A stretch of 64,000 nucleotides of DNA from Adineta ricciae (lineage: Eukaryota > Rotifera > Eurotatoria > Adinetida > Adinetidae): positions 496,001 to 560,000 of the forward strand of contig CAJNOJ010000037.1 of the NCBI GenBank assembly GCA_905250025.1, given 5' to 3'. The notes below the pieces were generated by a model. That model searched no databases. It worked only from the letters and a program-made list of their open reading frames with translations, and was not told the DNA's origin. Below, in pieces: positions 46,181 to 59,093 of this stretch. Each line of letters begins with the position of its first letter. The stretch's first letter is position 1. The position numbers were made by a program, and so were the translations under genes.

Positions 46181-49100
46181 ATGAGTTCCAAACACGACGG
46201 TAGGATTTATCGATGTTCAAAATAAATCGAATCATCTATTTTTGTTTTTTTCTTTGTAGCAATTGAAGCTCAGTCGAAAGCTATACGTGATGAACGACGA
46301 AAAGAAGAAGATGAAGCTCGTGGTACACGATTCGGTCAACAAATTCTTGACACAGAAGTCTACGAAGATGATGGTCGTAGTAGCTATTTGAGTTATTTAC
46401 CTAAGGGAAACGATGAGGACGTAAGTTAATGACAATTCACTTGAAAAAAAATAACGGAAATCATGTTTTTCTATATTGTATTAGGATGAAGAGGAAAACT
46501 ATCAAACATCATTGTCAAACATGAAATTGAAACAATATGGACCATCTGCTGATATCCGACAAAATATTCCAAACGTTGATAAGGTAAGTGTACAATGCAT
46601 TGCTCTTCGATACAAGAAAGTCTTTTCTCTAATAGAATTATGATCCATTAGCAGAATATCGTCGACCAACAATAGCTGATCGAGAAAATGAATATCAAAA
46701 GAAACGACGTATGCAACCGGGAATGATTTCACCTGAACGTTTGGATTATTTCGCTGATGGTAAATGATCTGTTTTCTTGATTATTTAGTGTGGAAGTATA
46801 TTCTCTCATATTCGAAGAGGCTATTTTGATACCGAGTTCATTTTTATAGGCGTCTGGCGACATGGATAACTCTACTCTCTATATACATACATCATCTTCA
46901 TATCCATTAGTTTCTGATAGGAAGACAAGGTGTGAATGATTCATAAAAAAAAAACACCGATTTTATTTTATCAGAATCTTAGCTTATTTTTAGACTTTAA
47001 ACGATTATCAACGTGCTGTTTTCATTCGCAACGTTGACAGTCATCTTGCTTGAAATGAGCTCGAGCATGGTACAGATACTACTACACATGTATTTCTTTT
47101 CTTTTCATAAACCTTTCCTTTTCTCTCTCAAGTCTTTCTTGATGTTCACTCAAGATTTCAAAAGAGGTAGTATTCATTCATATAACGGTGGGTCTTTTAA
47201 TCATTTCTTTGAAAATAGTGATCTAGTTGAACATAAGGTTCTTTTCATTTGGATTAATAATTCTGATTTTGTAATTTAGGCGGCAAAACACCTGATCCAC
47301 AAGCGAAAGGCCGTGGCTATGCAGACATCATGGGAGAAATGGCTCTACGAAATGCGAAGGCGGATACACGCAATCAAATTGCAGACAAACTAAAAGCAGC
47401 CGAAGGTCAGAGCGGTGTCGGAGCGAATGGAAATGCAAGTTCAGCCGGGGAAAAACGCCGACGACGATGGGATCAAACAGCACCAGCAGATGATAATGAT
47501 CCTAAAGCGAAGAAAACTGCCTATGATGAAGCCGTAACACCAGCTCATCGAATGTGGGATGCAACACCAGCTCCCGGCCAGTCATCGTTCGATGAAACAC
47601 CAATGGCTTCACGTACGCCAGGTGCTGAAACGCCGCATCATTCAGCAACACCGTCAAATAAACGCAATCGATGGGACGAAACACCACGCACCGAACGTGA
47701 AACAACGAATTCCGGTTGGGCAGAAACGCCTAGAACGGATCGTGGTGGTATGGATGATTCCGATTACATAATGGGAGCAACTCCTACACCGGGCGATAAA
47801 CGTCGTTCACGTTGGGACGAAACACCGGCAAATGCAACCACAACAAATGGAGGCGGTTTTACACCATTAGCGAAAGAAATCGGTGTTGCGTCAACTCCTC
47901 GTACTGCCAGCGGTTTCACACCAGGCATGACGCCAATCATAGCAACACCTGTCGGCGCACGCGCTGCTAATATGGCTACGCCAATAGTCAATCAAGTTCC
48001 AATGACACCGGAGCAGATGCAAGCTTATCGTTGGGAACGTGAAATCGATGAACGTAATCGTCCATTATCAGATGAAGAACTCGATGCTATGTTTCCACCA
48101 GGATACAAAGTTTTACCACCACCGGCATCCTATGTACCTATTCGAACACCAGCACGAAAATTAATGGCAACACCCACACCACAATCGACGATGTCTGGTT
48201 TTCACATTCAAGAATCGGCTCATGGACAAGCTGCTCAATCGAACCAATTGCAAGAATATCAACCGTCAGGAAATTTACCACTCTTAAAACCAGATGATCT
48301 ACAATATTTTGATAAACTATTGCAAGAAGTCGATGAAGAAGCTTTGACACCTGAAGAACAGAAAGAACGTAAAATCATGAAACTATTATTAAAAATTAAA
48401 AATGGTACACCGCCTATGCGTAAAGCAGCACTACGACAGATCACTGATAAAGCACGTGAATTCGGTGCTGGTCCACTATTTAATCAGATTTTACCATTGT
48501 TAATGTCGCCAACATTAGAAGATCAAGAACGTCATTTACTTGTAAAAGTTATCGATCGTATTCTCTATAAACTTGATGATCTTGTTCGTCCCTATGTTCA
48601 CAAGATATGTGTCGTTATCGAACCATTGTTAATTGATGAAGATTATTATGCACGTGTCGAAGGTCGTGAAATTATATCAAATTTAGCTAAAGCTGCTGGT
48701 TTGGCGACTATGATTTCCACAATGCGACCTGATATTGATAACTTAGATGAATATGTACGTAATACAACTGCTCGTGCGTTTGCTGTCGTTGCATCAGCGC
48801 TCGGTATTCCAGCTTTATTACCATTTTTGAAAGCTGTTTGTAAAAGTAAAAAATCTTGGCAAGCAAGACATACGGGTATAAAGATCATCCAACAAATCGC
48901 TATTCTTCTCGGTTGTGCCATTTTACCACATTTGAAATCTTTGGTGGAAATTATCGAACATGGTAAGAAGATCAATATTTCATTCACTTTTCTTCTCACA
49001 TGCTTAACGTTTCAATTCTAGGTCTCGTCGATGAACAACAAAAAGTTCGAACAATTACTGCTCTGGGTATCGCGGCTTTGGCAGAAGCAGCTGCACCTTA

Positions 49101-51115
49101 TGGTATCGAATCTTTTGATACTGTACTCAAACCGTTATGGGCTGGTATTAAAGAACATCGTGGCAAAGTAAGTTACCTTGTTGAACTGAAAATGAACATA
49201 GTCTACTGTGTGATTTAGGGTCTGGCTGCTTTTCTCAAAGCCATTGGCTATTTGATTCCACTGATGGATGCCGAATATGCTGGTTACTATACCCGTGAAG
49301 TGATGCTTATCCTAATCCGTGAATTTCAATCTCCCGATGAAGAAATGAAGAAGATTGTTCTCAAAGTCGTTAAACAATGTACAGCAACGGATGGTGTCGA
49401 AGCAAAATATATTAAAGAAGAAGTTCTGCCAGCCTTCTTTCGATACTTCTGGAATCAACGTATGGCGCTCGATCGTCGTAATTATCGGCAGCTAGTCGAT
49501 ACCACTGTCGAAATGGCCAATAAAGTTGGCTCATCAGAAATTATCAATCGTATTGTGGATGATTTAAAGGATGAATCCGAACAATACCGTAAAATGGTTA
49601 TTGAAACGATCGAAAAGATCATGACAAATCTGGGTTCTGCTGATATCGATTCACGTTTGGAAGAACAATTGATTGATGGTATACTTTACGCTTTTCAAGA
49701 ACAAACAACCGAAGATGCTGTGATGTTGAATGGATTCGGTGCCGTGGTCAATTCGTTAGGAAAACGTTGTAAAGCATATTTACCTCAAATGTGCGGTACG
49801 ATTCTCTGGCGTTTGAATAATAAAGCAGCTAAAGTTCGACAACAGGCCGCTGATCTTATCCAGAAAATAGCGAATGTTATGAAACTATGCTCCGAAGAAA
49901 AACTAATGGGACAATTAGGCCTTGTCTTATATGAATATCTGGGTGAAGAGTATCCGGAAGTTTTAGGAAGTATTCTTGGAGCATTGAAAGGTAAGAATTA
50001 GTCAAAAGTACATATAGAAATCTATTTCGCATATTTTAGGAATTGTGAATGTGATTGGTATGACTAATATGACACCACCGATCAAAGACTTATTACCCCG
50101 ATTAACACCCATTCTGAAAAACAGGTAGATTTAATTTTGAGAATAAGATAGTTTTGTTTATCGTACATTTTTAGACATGAAAAAGTTCAAGAAAATTGTA
50201 TTGATCTTGTCGGCCGTATTGCTGAATTAGGTGCCGAACATGTTCCAGCTCGTGAATGGATGCGTATTTGTTTTGAACTACTTGAACTGCTCAAAGCACA
50301 TAAGAAATCAATTCGTCGTGCTGCTATCAATACATTTGGTTACATCGCTAAAGCTATTGGTCCACATGATGTTCTTGCAACATTATTAAACAATTTGAAA
50401 GTCCAAGAACGTCAACTACGTGTTTGTACAACTGTTGCCATTGCTATTGTCTCAGAAACATGTTCACCGTTCACTGTTCTACCCGGTAAATCATCTTATC
50501 GTATTCTATTCTTCTCAAATTGTCTTTTCTTCTTTAGGTCTCATGAATGAATATCGGGTGCCGGAATTGAATGTTCAAAATGGTGTTTTGAAAGCACTAG
50601 CATTTATGTTCGAATACATTGGCGAGATGTCCAAGGATTACATCTATGCTGTAACACCTTTATTAGAAGATGCAATGATGGACAGAGATTTAGTTCATCG
50701 GCAAACCGCGATGACTGCCATTGGACACATGTCACTAGGTGTATTCGGTTTCGGATGTGAAGATGCTTTATGTCATTTATTAAATCATGTTTGGCCAAAT
50801 ATCTTCGAAACAAGTCCTCATGTCATTCAAGCATTCATTTCTGCTATCGAAGGTATACGCGTGGGTCTTGGCCCATGTCGAATTCTGTATTATGCACTAC
50901 AAGGTCTATTTCATCCTGCTCGTCGTGTACGTGATGTGTACTGGAAAGTTTACAACACGATTTATATCGGTGCACAAGATTCCCTAGTAGCTGCATATCC
51001 ACGTATTGTAGATGATAGTATTCATTCAACCATCGACGAAGATGAAATACCTCAAAAGCGTACGAAAAAACTGCGCAATGATTATGCTCGATATGAACTT
51101 GATTACATTCTTTAA
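46181..51115 (+). CDS. SF3B1: Splicing factor 3B subunit 1 (SF3B1), copy B
   Basis: Exons 46181-46199, 46260-46420, 46485-46583, 46636-46759, 47280-48962, 49022-49167, 49219-49990, 50040-50124, 50175-50485 and 50538-51115 have exactly the same lengths as in copy A, giving 1325 residues. The protein is complete and almost identical to copy A. Differences cluster in the N-terminal low-complexity part ([14 protein letters not shown] against [14 protein letters not shown]) and near the C-terminus (IDEDEIPQ against IEGDEIPQ); the HEAT region is unchanged as far as I compared. No sign of decay, so as a paralogue it would be under purifying selection, and as an allele it would be a normal second haplotype. 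Confidence 0.97.
46850..46929 (+). other. Candidate poison exon in SF3B1 intron 4 (copy B)
   Basis: Identical 80-base block, acceptor, donor and in-frame stop as at 36611-36690. It sits in a 520-base intron (46760-47279) that differs from copy A at only about four places, all but one near its 3' end. Confidence 0.5.
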
Positions 51116-51981
51116 ACGAAAAACATGTTTCATCAGTAATCTGTTGTCATTTCATGTCTCTTATTGTTGTTCTCATTTCACTTCCTGTACTCGTATAGGT
51201 ACGTCTATATTACGTACGGTATACCAAGATGAGACTAAATTCAAGCATAGAATCCAAGAGCACATACGTACGATTCTTTTTTCTTCTTCGATGTATTTAC
51301 GTTTGTTTTCTCTCTTGTGCTGTTCCTTTGTTCTATCTCTTTGTGTTCGTAATAAACAGCTGAAACTAACTTTTTCAAGAACAAAGAAGAGAAAAATATC
51401 GAGTTGAATTGAATGTTCTCAACTGAATGACGAAACTAAATCAAAACTGCGTTGGCGATATGTGCTTAAAGTTTGCAAAGTAAACATATGTTAGCAGAAC
51501 GAGGTTATCTTAGTCCAAAATGGTGTAATCTAAGTAAACTATTTTTCTATCTATAACTATGAATAACTATAGTTTAAAGATAAATTTATTGAATTATTGT
51601 GCTGTAAAGACATTTGATTGTTTATTTACGAAGAAAAGTTGTGCTCTATTTATGTGGTACTTCTTTTTTTTAATCTTAGTTTTGCCTTCTCATCACCTAA
51701 CGGACATTAGTTAGATAATGAAGAAAGAGAAAGAAATCTGTTGCTGATGTCTTTTCAACTACGGGCGAAAAATGAGCAACAAAGTAAAGAGAAAAAGAGA
51801 TTCTTAGATAACCATATCTTCTCTGTTGCTGCTCTTTATCTAAAGTTGATGCAAATAAAAGCTAAAGACTATTTGTTTTCTTTTTTATTATTATCATTTA
51901 CGACTTCGGTGTCTTTCAATGCTATTGCTCTTCTAGTTTCTAGTTAGGAGTTGTAGCAACATAGTGTTTCTTTCGTGCGAA
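51116..51981. other. Intergenic region between SF3B1-B and the receptor gene
   Basis: The counterpart of 40879-41744 with scattered substitutions. Nothing recognised beyond flanking untranslated and promoter sequence. Confidence 0.5.
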
Positions 51982-54900
51982 ATGATGACAATTAGATTCT
52001 TATTATTCACTAGTTTGTATATATTACAATATATCTTTTACACTAATGGGCAAAAGGTACAAACAATGGGTCCTGTTGAGACTTGCGCTGCATCAAGTGC
52101 TACTCTTCGTTGTCCAGCTAACTCTGTAATTGTCGTTACAAGTGCTGAGTATGGCGTAGCGCAAATAGCCGGCTCATGTACTTACACAGCTGGTGATTGC
52201 GTGGCTGATGCTATGAATGCCATTGTATGTAATACAGATTCTCTCCAATGCAATGTATACGCAACCAAGAAGAAATTATCGGAATGTAATGATCAATACA
52301 GCAGTTATCTTCACGTCGAATATGACTGTGTACCGTTACAAATGAACGATCCAGCGAGAGAATACAATGTTTGTCAAAATGGTAGCGAAATAACAACTGA
52401 TAATGGTATCATCAAATCACCCGGTTATCCATCACAATTTCAATCCACTTCAAAGGAATGTTTTCGTGCCATTCATGTACCTGAGGACAAGACCATTCGT
52501 TTATGGTTAAGTGATCTATATATTCCAATGGGAACTGGTTGTCTCAAGGACTATGTTTATGTAGTCGACAGTGTGCAAACGTATAAACATTGTGGTACCA
52601 AACGATATGCATATCCATACTTATGTTCATCAACAGTTCTCATTCAATACTATACACTGACTACATCGACGTTTTATCGTGGTTTAAGAATGTACTTTGA
52701 AATAGTCGATCGAGTGTCAAATGATCGTTGTCCGAATTCCACTGCAACAATTACACCAGTTGTACCAACAACAACACTTTCAACAACTGTCTCGCCAGAT
52801 ATAACAACAACTGTACCTATTTATGTCATACTTGGTATTGCTTCACCTGTCCGAAGTTTTCAACTTTGCAAAGGTAAACTTGGCTTCAATTTGCAAATCT
52901 TAAGAAAGCGATTCGAAACGTTTTTGTGTTTCAGGCGATTCGCATAAAATTGAATGTCCCACCAACTATGTCGTTACTGTGAGGGCAAACATCTTCGGTG
53001 TTACTTCATCTGATCAATGTGAAGCTCATGATGCTGCTAGACATTGTGTCGTGGCCACAGAGCCCACCTTCTGGTGTTATCAAAGTTGTACATACACGTA
53101 CACAGGTAATCGGCCACTTTCCTCGTGCAACAACAAACCTGCCACTTATCAATATGTCGAATATCAATGTATTCCGAGAAATGCTCCAGTTATATCAACT
53201 AATACACCATGTCCAACAGATGGGTCGAAAGTTCCAATTAAAGTCGACCGTCGTGGTCGTTTTCAAAGTTACAACTATCCGACGTTTCTGACGATGAATT
53301 GTGTCTACCGATTTTCAACAAAACCCGGTGATATTATGCATTTCTATTCAATCGACATCAATCTAAACGATTGGTCAAAAGATTGTAAATCGAATAAAAT
53401 CTCATTTGTAGAGGATGGTGAGACTGACGGTCCGTCATTTTGCGAAGAAGATCAAACGACTCTGCTTTATTCGACATGTTCGAACGAAATCGACATGCGC
53501 TATTCTGTTACTGACGGTAGTATGCTATATTCCGAAGGTGTTGAATTATACATTGAAAGTCAAGCACGTCCATCAGATTGGTCATGTGGCAAACCGGGAT
53601 CAACCATAACTACTCCACGTCCTTCACCCACAACGCCATTTACTACTCCAACAGCAAAACCCCTAACAAATGAAACAACGATGACCGCTCGAGATGAAAT
53701 CGAACACGATATTTGCTATACGAAATCATTAACTCACACATGTCCAGCAGGTTATACATTCATGTTCATTGATGCTTTTTATGGTGTTAAAAGTCAATCA
53801 TCAAACAAATGTGGATTCGTTCAAGGTGACTGTGTGCATGAAACATTATCAGCACTTACACAATGCAAAACCGATGCAGCAAATTGTTACATTTCTTATA
53901 CAACACAACGTCGACTTGCTCAATGTTTAGATAAATATGCCGACTATCTACATATCACTAGTCAATGCGTTCCTAGCAAATCAGCTGGCGCAACAGCAAC
54001 CATTCGAACATATGACATTTGTGATACAAACAGTGATATCGCAGACTTTAATGGTATCATAACGAGTCCTGGCTTTCCAACATATAAACAATCCAATGGT
54101 ATTTGTAAACGATCAATTCTCGGTGTGCCAGATCGAGTTCTCAAAATTTGGATCAATGAAATGGCTACTGCAACTGGTGGACAACGTAACATTGATGGTA
54201 AGCATTCTCTTTGATAGTTCTGTATTTTATTCTATTCTTTTGTAGATGAATCAAATGAGCCGAATTTAGTTCTATATAAAACTTATGAAAATGAAAATGT
54301 AGTCAAACGCATTGAACAACACCCAGCCATTCGTGACACCTGCGTGGACGATTATTTGATCGTCAATACTCCACATGTTTCTTACGTTTACTGCGGCAAA
54401 AGAAAATTAGCCATAATGCCTATTTGTGCATCACGTGTAGATATTCAATACAAAGCTTCGTCTCCACCGAATATTTTCTATAAAGGTTTCAAATTCTATT
54501 TCGAATGGGTAGAAAAACCTGTTGAAATTAACTGTGGCGGCAATCCTGGCCTATCAACAACAACACCACTGAATGAACCAGTTCCTCTCTGGGCACAAAA
54601 TCTGGAACTTTCGCCTATCCTTTCTCACCAAATCTGTCTTGGAAATTCACATACATTACGATGTCCTCGTGGATCGGATTATGTTCTTTCAATCATCGAA
54701 TCCAATTATGGTGTGACTGGTACAGGCATATGTGAAATCCCATCATCGACGCATTGCCATCAAGAAGCTGCACTCGACTTGACATGTACGCAATCGTGTT
54801 ACATCGAATACGATCTTCCAAAGCCGTTAACACAATGTGGACTGCAAAATGCTGATTATATTAGCATCGATTATGAGTGTATTCCAACACGTTTACCAGA

Positions 54901-57900
54901 CAATGAGAATCCGATTGATATATGTGCATCGACGTCAACAGATACAATTGCCATGAACACAGGTATGATGATTAGTCCACAGTATCCCAGTCTAGGTGCA
55001 GCACGTACGTGTTCGAAACGAATTGAAACATTGCCAAGCAAATTATGGATGGTCTTTGTTGTCGATCTGTTCTTGGAAGGATCGAACGATGCTGGTGACT
55101 GTAATGCGGCATCCTTAACAATCAACGATGGAAACGATCGAATTGTTCTTTGCGGTTCACAGCAACCTCAACTTGTTCTTGTCAGTTGCTCGCATATTGT
55201 AGATTTTAAGTTTGTTTCAACTCATCAAGCGCTTGGTTATCGTGGTTTCAAAGTTTTCTTTCAAACAGTTGATGTTCCCGATGGTTGGACATGCAAACCC
55301 AGTGGCTTCACAACAACAACGCCAAGACCAACAACTCCTCGACCTCCAACTACGATAAGTCTTTTACCTCCTAGCGCTCTCAGTAAGTTTAATCGTAGTT
55401 TCGAAGTAAATTCTTCTAATTCTACTCTTTTCAGTTGGTGCTTATGGTGGTACAACGAATGGTACACGTCAATATTGTAAACTTCCATTTACCTATCAGA
55501 ACAACACGCAAACCGTTTGTTTAAGATCTGATCCACCAACTACTCCACCAAGTCAAGGCATGAAAGGACCGTGGTGTTCGTTAACAAGTAACTTCGATAC
55601 AGATCGTCAATGGGGTTTTTGTGAACTAGGTATAACTGATTCAACAACTTACGACATATGTCGTGGTCAATCTCAAATTCTTCGATGTCCAGCTGGTTAT
55701 GTCATTGATATCGTCACTGGTGATTATGCTGCTAAACCTGATGGAAACACTGGTGCTGGCGCTTGTGTATATGATCAAAATGATTGCTTTCAAAGTGATT
55801 CACTAACGATTCAAACTGTCTGTGCCGGTAAACCAACATGCACAGCATATCACTTTTCTAAGACTTTAACAGCGTGCCAAAATCGACCAACAGCTTATTT
55901 TCATGTTACTTACACATGTATTCCGAATGATATAGCAGAAATTAGTGTTTACAACCTATGTAACAGTGGCACATTACCAACTGCTGATGTGGAACGTGGA
56001 TTTCTCATTTCACCAAATTTTCCTAATACGCAAAACAATTTCAATTGTGCGTTTGAACTGAAAACAGTTAAACCACGTCAGGACATCTATGTCTACATTG
56101 TCGATATGGATTTGAACAGTCAGCCTATACTTGGACAAGGATGTCTAAAAGACCGATTGATCGTTTCAGCTGATAATAATATCATGGAAATGTGCGGCCG
56201 ATCAGCGACAAACTTCTTACTGAATACATGTCATTCATCCGTAACATTTCAATTGATTCGAGCAGGTGATGCAAAAGGTCGTGGTGTGAAATTCTATTTC
56301 GAATTCCGTGATCGATCACCCGATGAAACATGTCCAATTTTATATTCAACAACTACACGTGCATCAACAACATCAGTATCGCCACAGACAACGACTACAG
56401 CACCGCTGCCAAGTTACTTTCCCGATCCAAGTCCCCGTGATTTCAAAACTTTATGCTTTCCAGATGTTTCGTCCTTATTTGGTACAAAGAATTTTCAATG
56501 TCCCAAAGATTACGTTCTGGTCATCCTTCGAGCATTTTACGGCAAAGGTGGCCGATGTGCTTACACACCCGGTGATTGTACATCAGAAGCTGACATCGTC
56601 TATCGTACATGTGCAGGTAAACAAGCATGTTCCGTTCCGTTTATCAACCTTGTCACTCTGAACGAATGTAACAAAGCAACGGCTAACTATCTTTTTGTTG
56701 AATACCAATGTCTACCAACACCGTCAATTGCTGTGTCAAGTTCAGAGCTATGCTCGGGTCAATTAAGTACTATTACTGGAACTTCTGGTGTCCTACAAAG
56801 TCCATCATACCCAACGTACTTTCAAACAACTTGTCCTAATGTGACCTTAAGTTCAGATTCAAGTAGTCTTGTCGTATACATGTATTTGCTTGATATGAGT
56901 GTGGCTCAGCCTGATCTAAGTACTGGCGCCTGCACTAATGACTATCTATCATTATCTTATCAATGTAACAATCAGTTATTCAGCGTCAATTTATGCGGCA
57001 CACGTCAAACCGAATTACTATTTAGTACATGTTCACCAACTGATAAAATCTTCGCTTCATATTCGTTACTCAATTCCGACCTAACATCATATCGTGGTTT
57101 TGCTTTATTGTATCAACTCGTACCACAATCTGCTGCGATCACGACTACTACAACACTAAAACCTGCATCAACGTCAACGACAACAACGGCTATTATTGGA
57201 CCTGGTTCAGTAAGTACACCGAATCAAATAGTAACAACATGTGTTCAACAGTCTATTACATTACGCTGTCCCCAGAACTACGGTGTTATTGTTCATAAAG
57301 TTGAACTTGGTGTAAGTGCAACTGGTAGTTGTATTTATTCGAATACAGATTGTTTCGAAGATCGCAGTAATCTATACAATCTTTGCGGCGGAAAACCTTT
57401 ATGTAACATATTTCCACCACTTATTTCACTAAAAGGATGCAACAATTCCAAATCAAACTATCTATATGCTGAATATCAATGCATACCATTACGACCAAAA
57501 TTCAATGTTGATGTATGCGCATCAGCAGCACCTCAAAAAATCGACGGTGGTATAATTGTTTCTTCGGTTAACTACACAGCAACATATAAACAATGTGGTA
57601 TGCAATTACAATCCTCGAAATTATTGGGTAATCAAGCTCATAAAGCATTCCGAATTTACGTTGTCACATTGAATTTACCATTACGAGCAATGATTCGTGA
57701 ACAAGGTGCACAATGTAGCGATGATGATCCATTCGTCGAAATCAATGATCCTGAGTCGGGTGTCACACGTCTATGTGGTAATAGTCACACACGATACCTG
57801 CTAGAAACATGTTCAGATACAGTCAGCATTCGATTCAATAATGTTCAAATGAACACAGGTACGGCAAAATATAAAGGTTTCGAAATATATTTTGAATCAA

Positions 57901-59093
57901 TTGAAAACGAAAAATGTCGTCCACCAACAACACCGCCAGTTCCAACCGCTCCATTTATGATTCAACCCGTTACTGCTTGCGGTTTAGCTAACGGACGTGA
58001 ACGTGTTAGTTTCAGTTGCACACCTGGCTTCGGTCTTACCTTCTTACAATCGTACCAGTACGTTACAAGCCGACCTGATCAATGTGATGCTACGCAAAAT
58101 ACATGTTTCTTCCCGAGTGAACAACCTGGAGCACAGTGTGCCGGTCAAGAGTCGTGTTCATACACTCATACCATGTCGACAGTACCAACATCAAGTCTCT
58201 GCACTACTGCGCCAGCCGATGCAACCAAATTTTATTATCAATGTATACCAATGAGACCAACACCAGAATATAGAACTTATACATTGTGTACTGATACAGT
58301 AGCAACAGAAACCATGGGATTTATTCAAACAACAGGTTTTCCTCGTACTTACCAATATGGTGTTCAAAAATGTGCCTTACGTATTAAATTGCCAGATGCA
58401 GCTAGTGGTACGAAATACTCGGTGTATCTTTATGTAATCGAAATCTCCTTACGTGACGGATCATTCATCAGTCCAGACTCGACTGGCGAATGTACTGATT
58501 CAATTAAATATTCTACTGGTACTACAGAATATCAACTATGCGGAAAGATCGATCAACCATCATTAGAATTCGATTCCAATCAACAAGATGTGAACATATC
58601 GATAGATATTCCAACGCCATTAAGTGAAAGTCAATGGAATGAATGGCAAGGTGCACGATTATTCTATATAATCGGACGTCAAGATTTACCATCTCCACCA
58701 CTGGTACCAATAGTCACTTCGACAACAACTCGATCACCTGATACGACAACATCAGAACCTACTGTTACTGAAACTTCAAAACCGTCCAAACATGGCTCTC
58801 ACGGTGGTCTCATTGCCGGTATTATTATTGGCGTGTTAGTTGTTCTGGGAGGTATAGGTGGTTTTCTTTATTATCGTCGTCATGTGGCATTGCGAAATAG
58901 TCAATCGCCTACAGTTAGTTACGGTTCTGGTGCAATAACAATGGATGATCCATTGAAGAATGGCAAGTCTGGCAAACAAACAAGTAGTGTTCCAACTGGT
59001 TCATTGAAAGGAACACTGAAAATTGTTAGTCCCTTTTATCAAGCATCAACTGCGACAGAAAAAGAAGATCCCGATGAAATAACAGACGCTTAG
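51982..59093 (+). CDS. Giant SUEL-type lectin / CUB repeat single-pass membrane protein
   Basis: Four exons (51982-52873, 52935-54197, 54246-55382, 55435-59093) give about 2316 residues. After a signal peptide there are eight alternating pairs. The first member of each pair is a cysteine-rich domain of the galactose/rhamnose-binding SUEL lectin type (pattern C...L.CP...I.V..A.YG...C.Y..GDC...C....C.V......L..C....A.YL.VEYQC.P). The second is a CUB-like domain (G.I.SPGYP...C...I...L.......D...C..D.......YRG.....FE). Thr/Pro-rich linkers such as TTTTLKPASTSTTTTA join the pairs and are probably O-glycosylated. A membrane span (GGLIAGIIIGVLVVLGGIGG) and a tail of about 85 residues with a stop-transfer RRH motif close the protein. 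The likely role is a cell-surface carbohydrate-binding receptor or glycocalyx component, inferred from domains only. I do not recognise a named orthologue. Confidence 0.88.

Larger units (their letters stand above)
44396..54546. repeat. Copy B of the 10.15-kb duplicated unit
   Basis: It is collinear with 34158-44309. It starts 6 bases upstream of where the HMGB start codon would be, so the HMGB body is missing here, and it continues without a break into the rest of the receptor gene. Differences from copy A are mostly synonymous in exons; intergenic and short-intron sequence differs more. I judged this by eye and computed no percentage. Confidence 0.95.
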
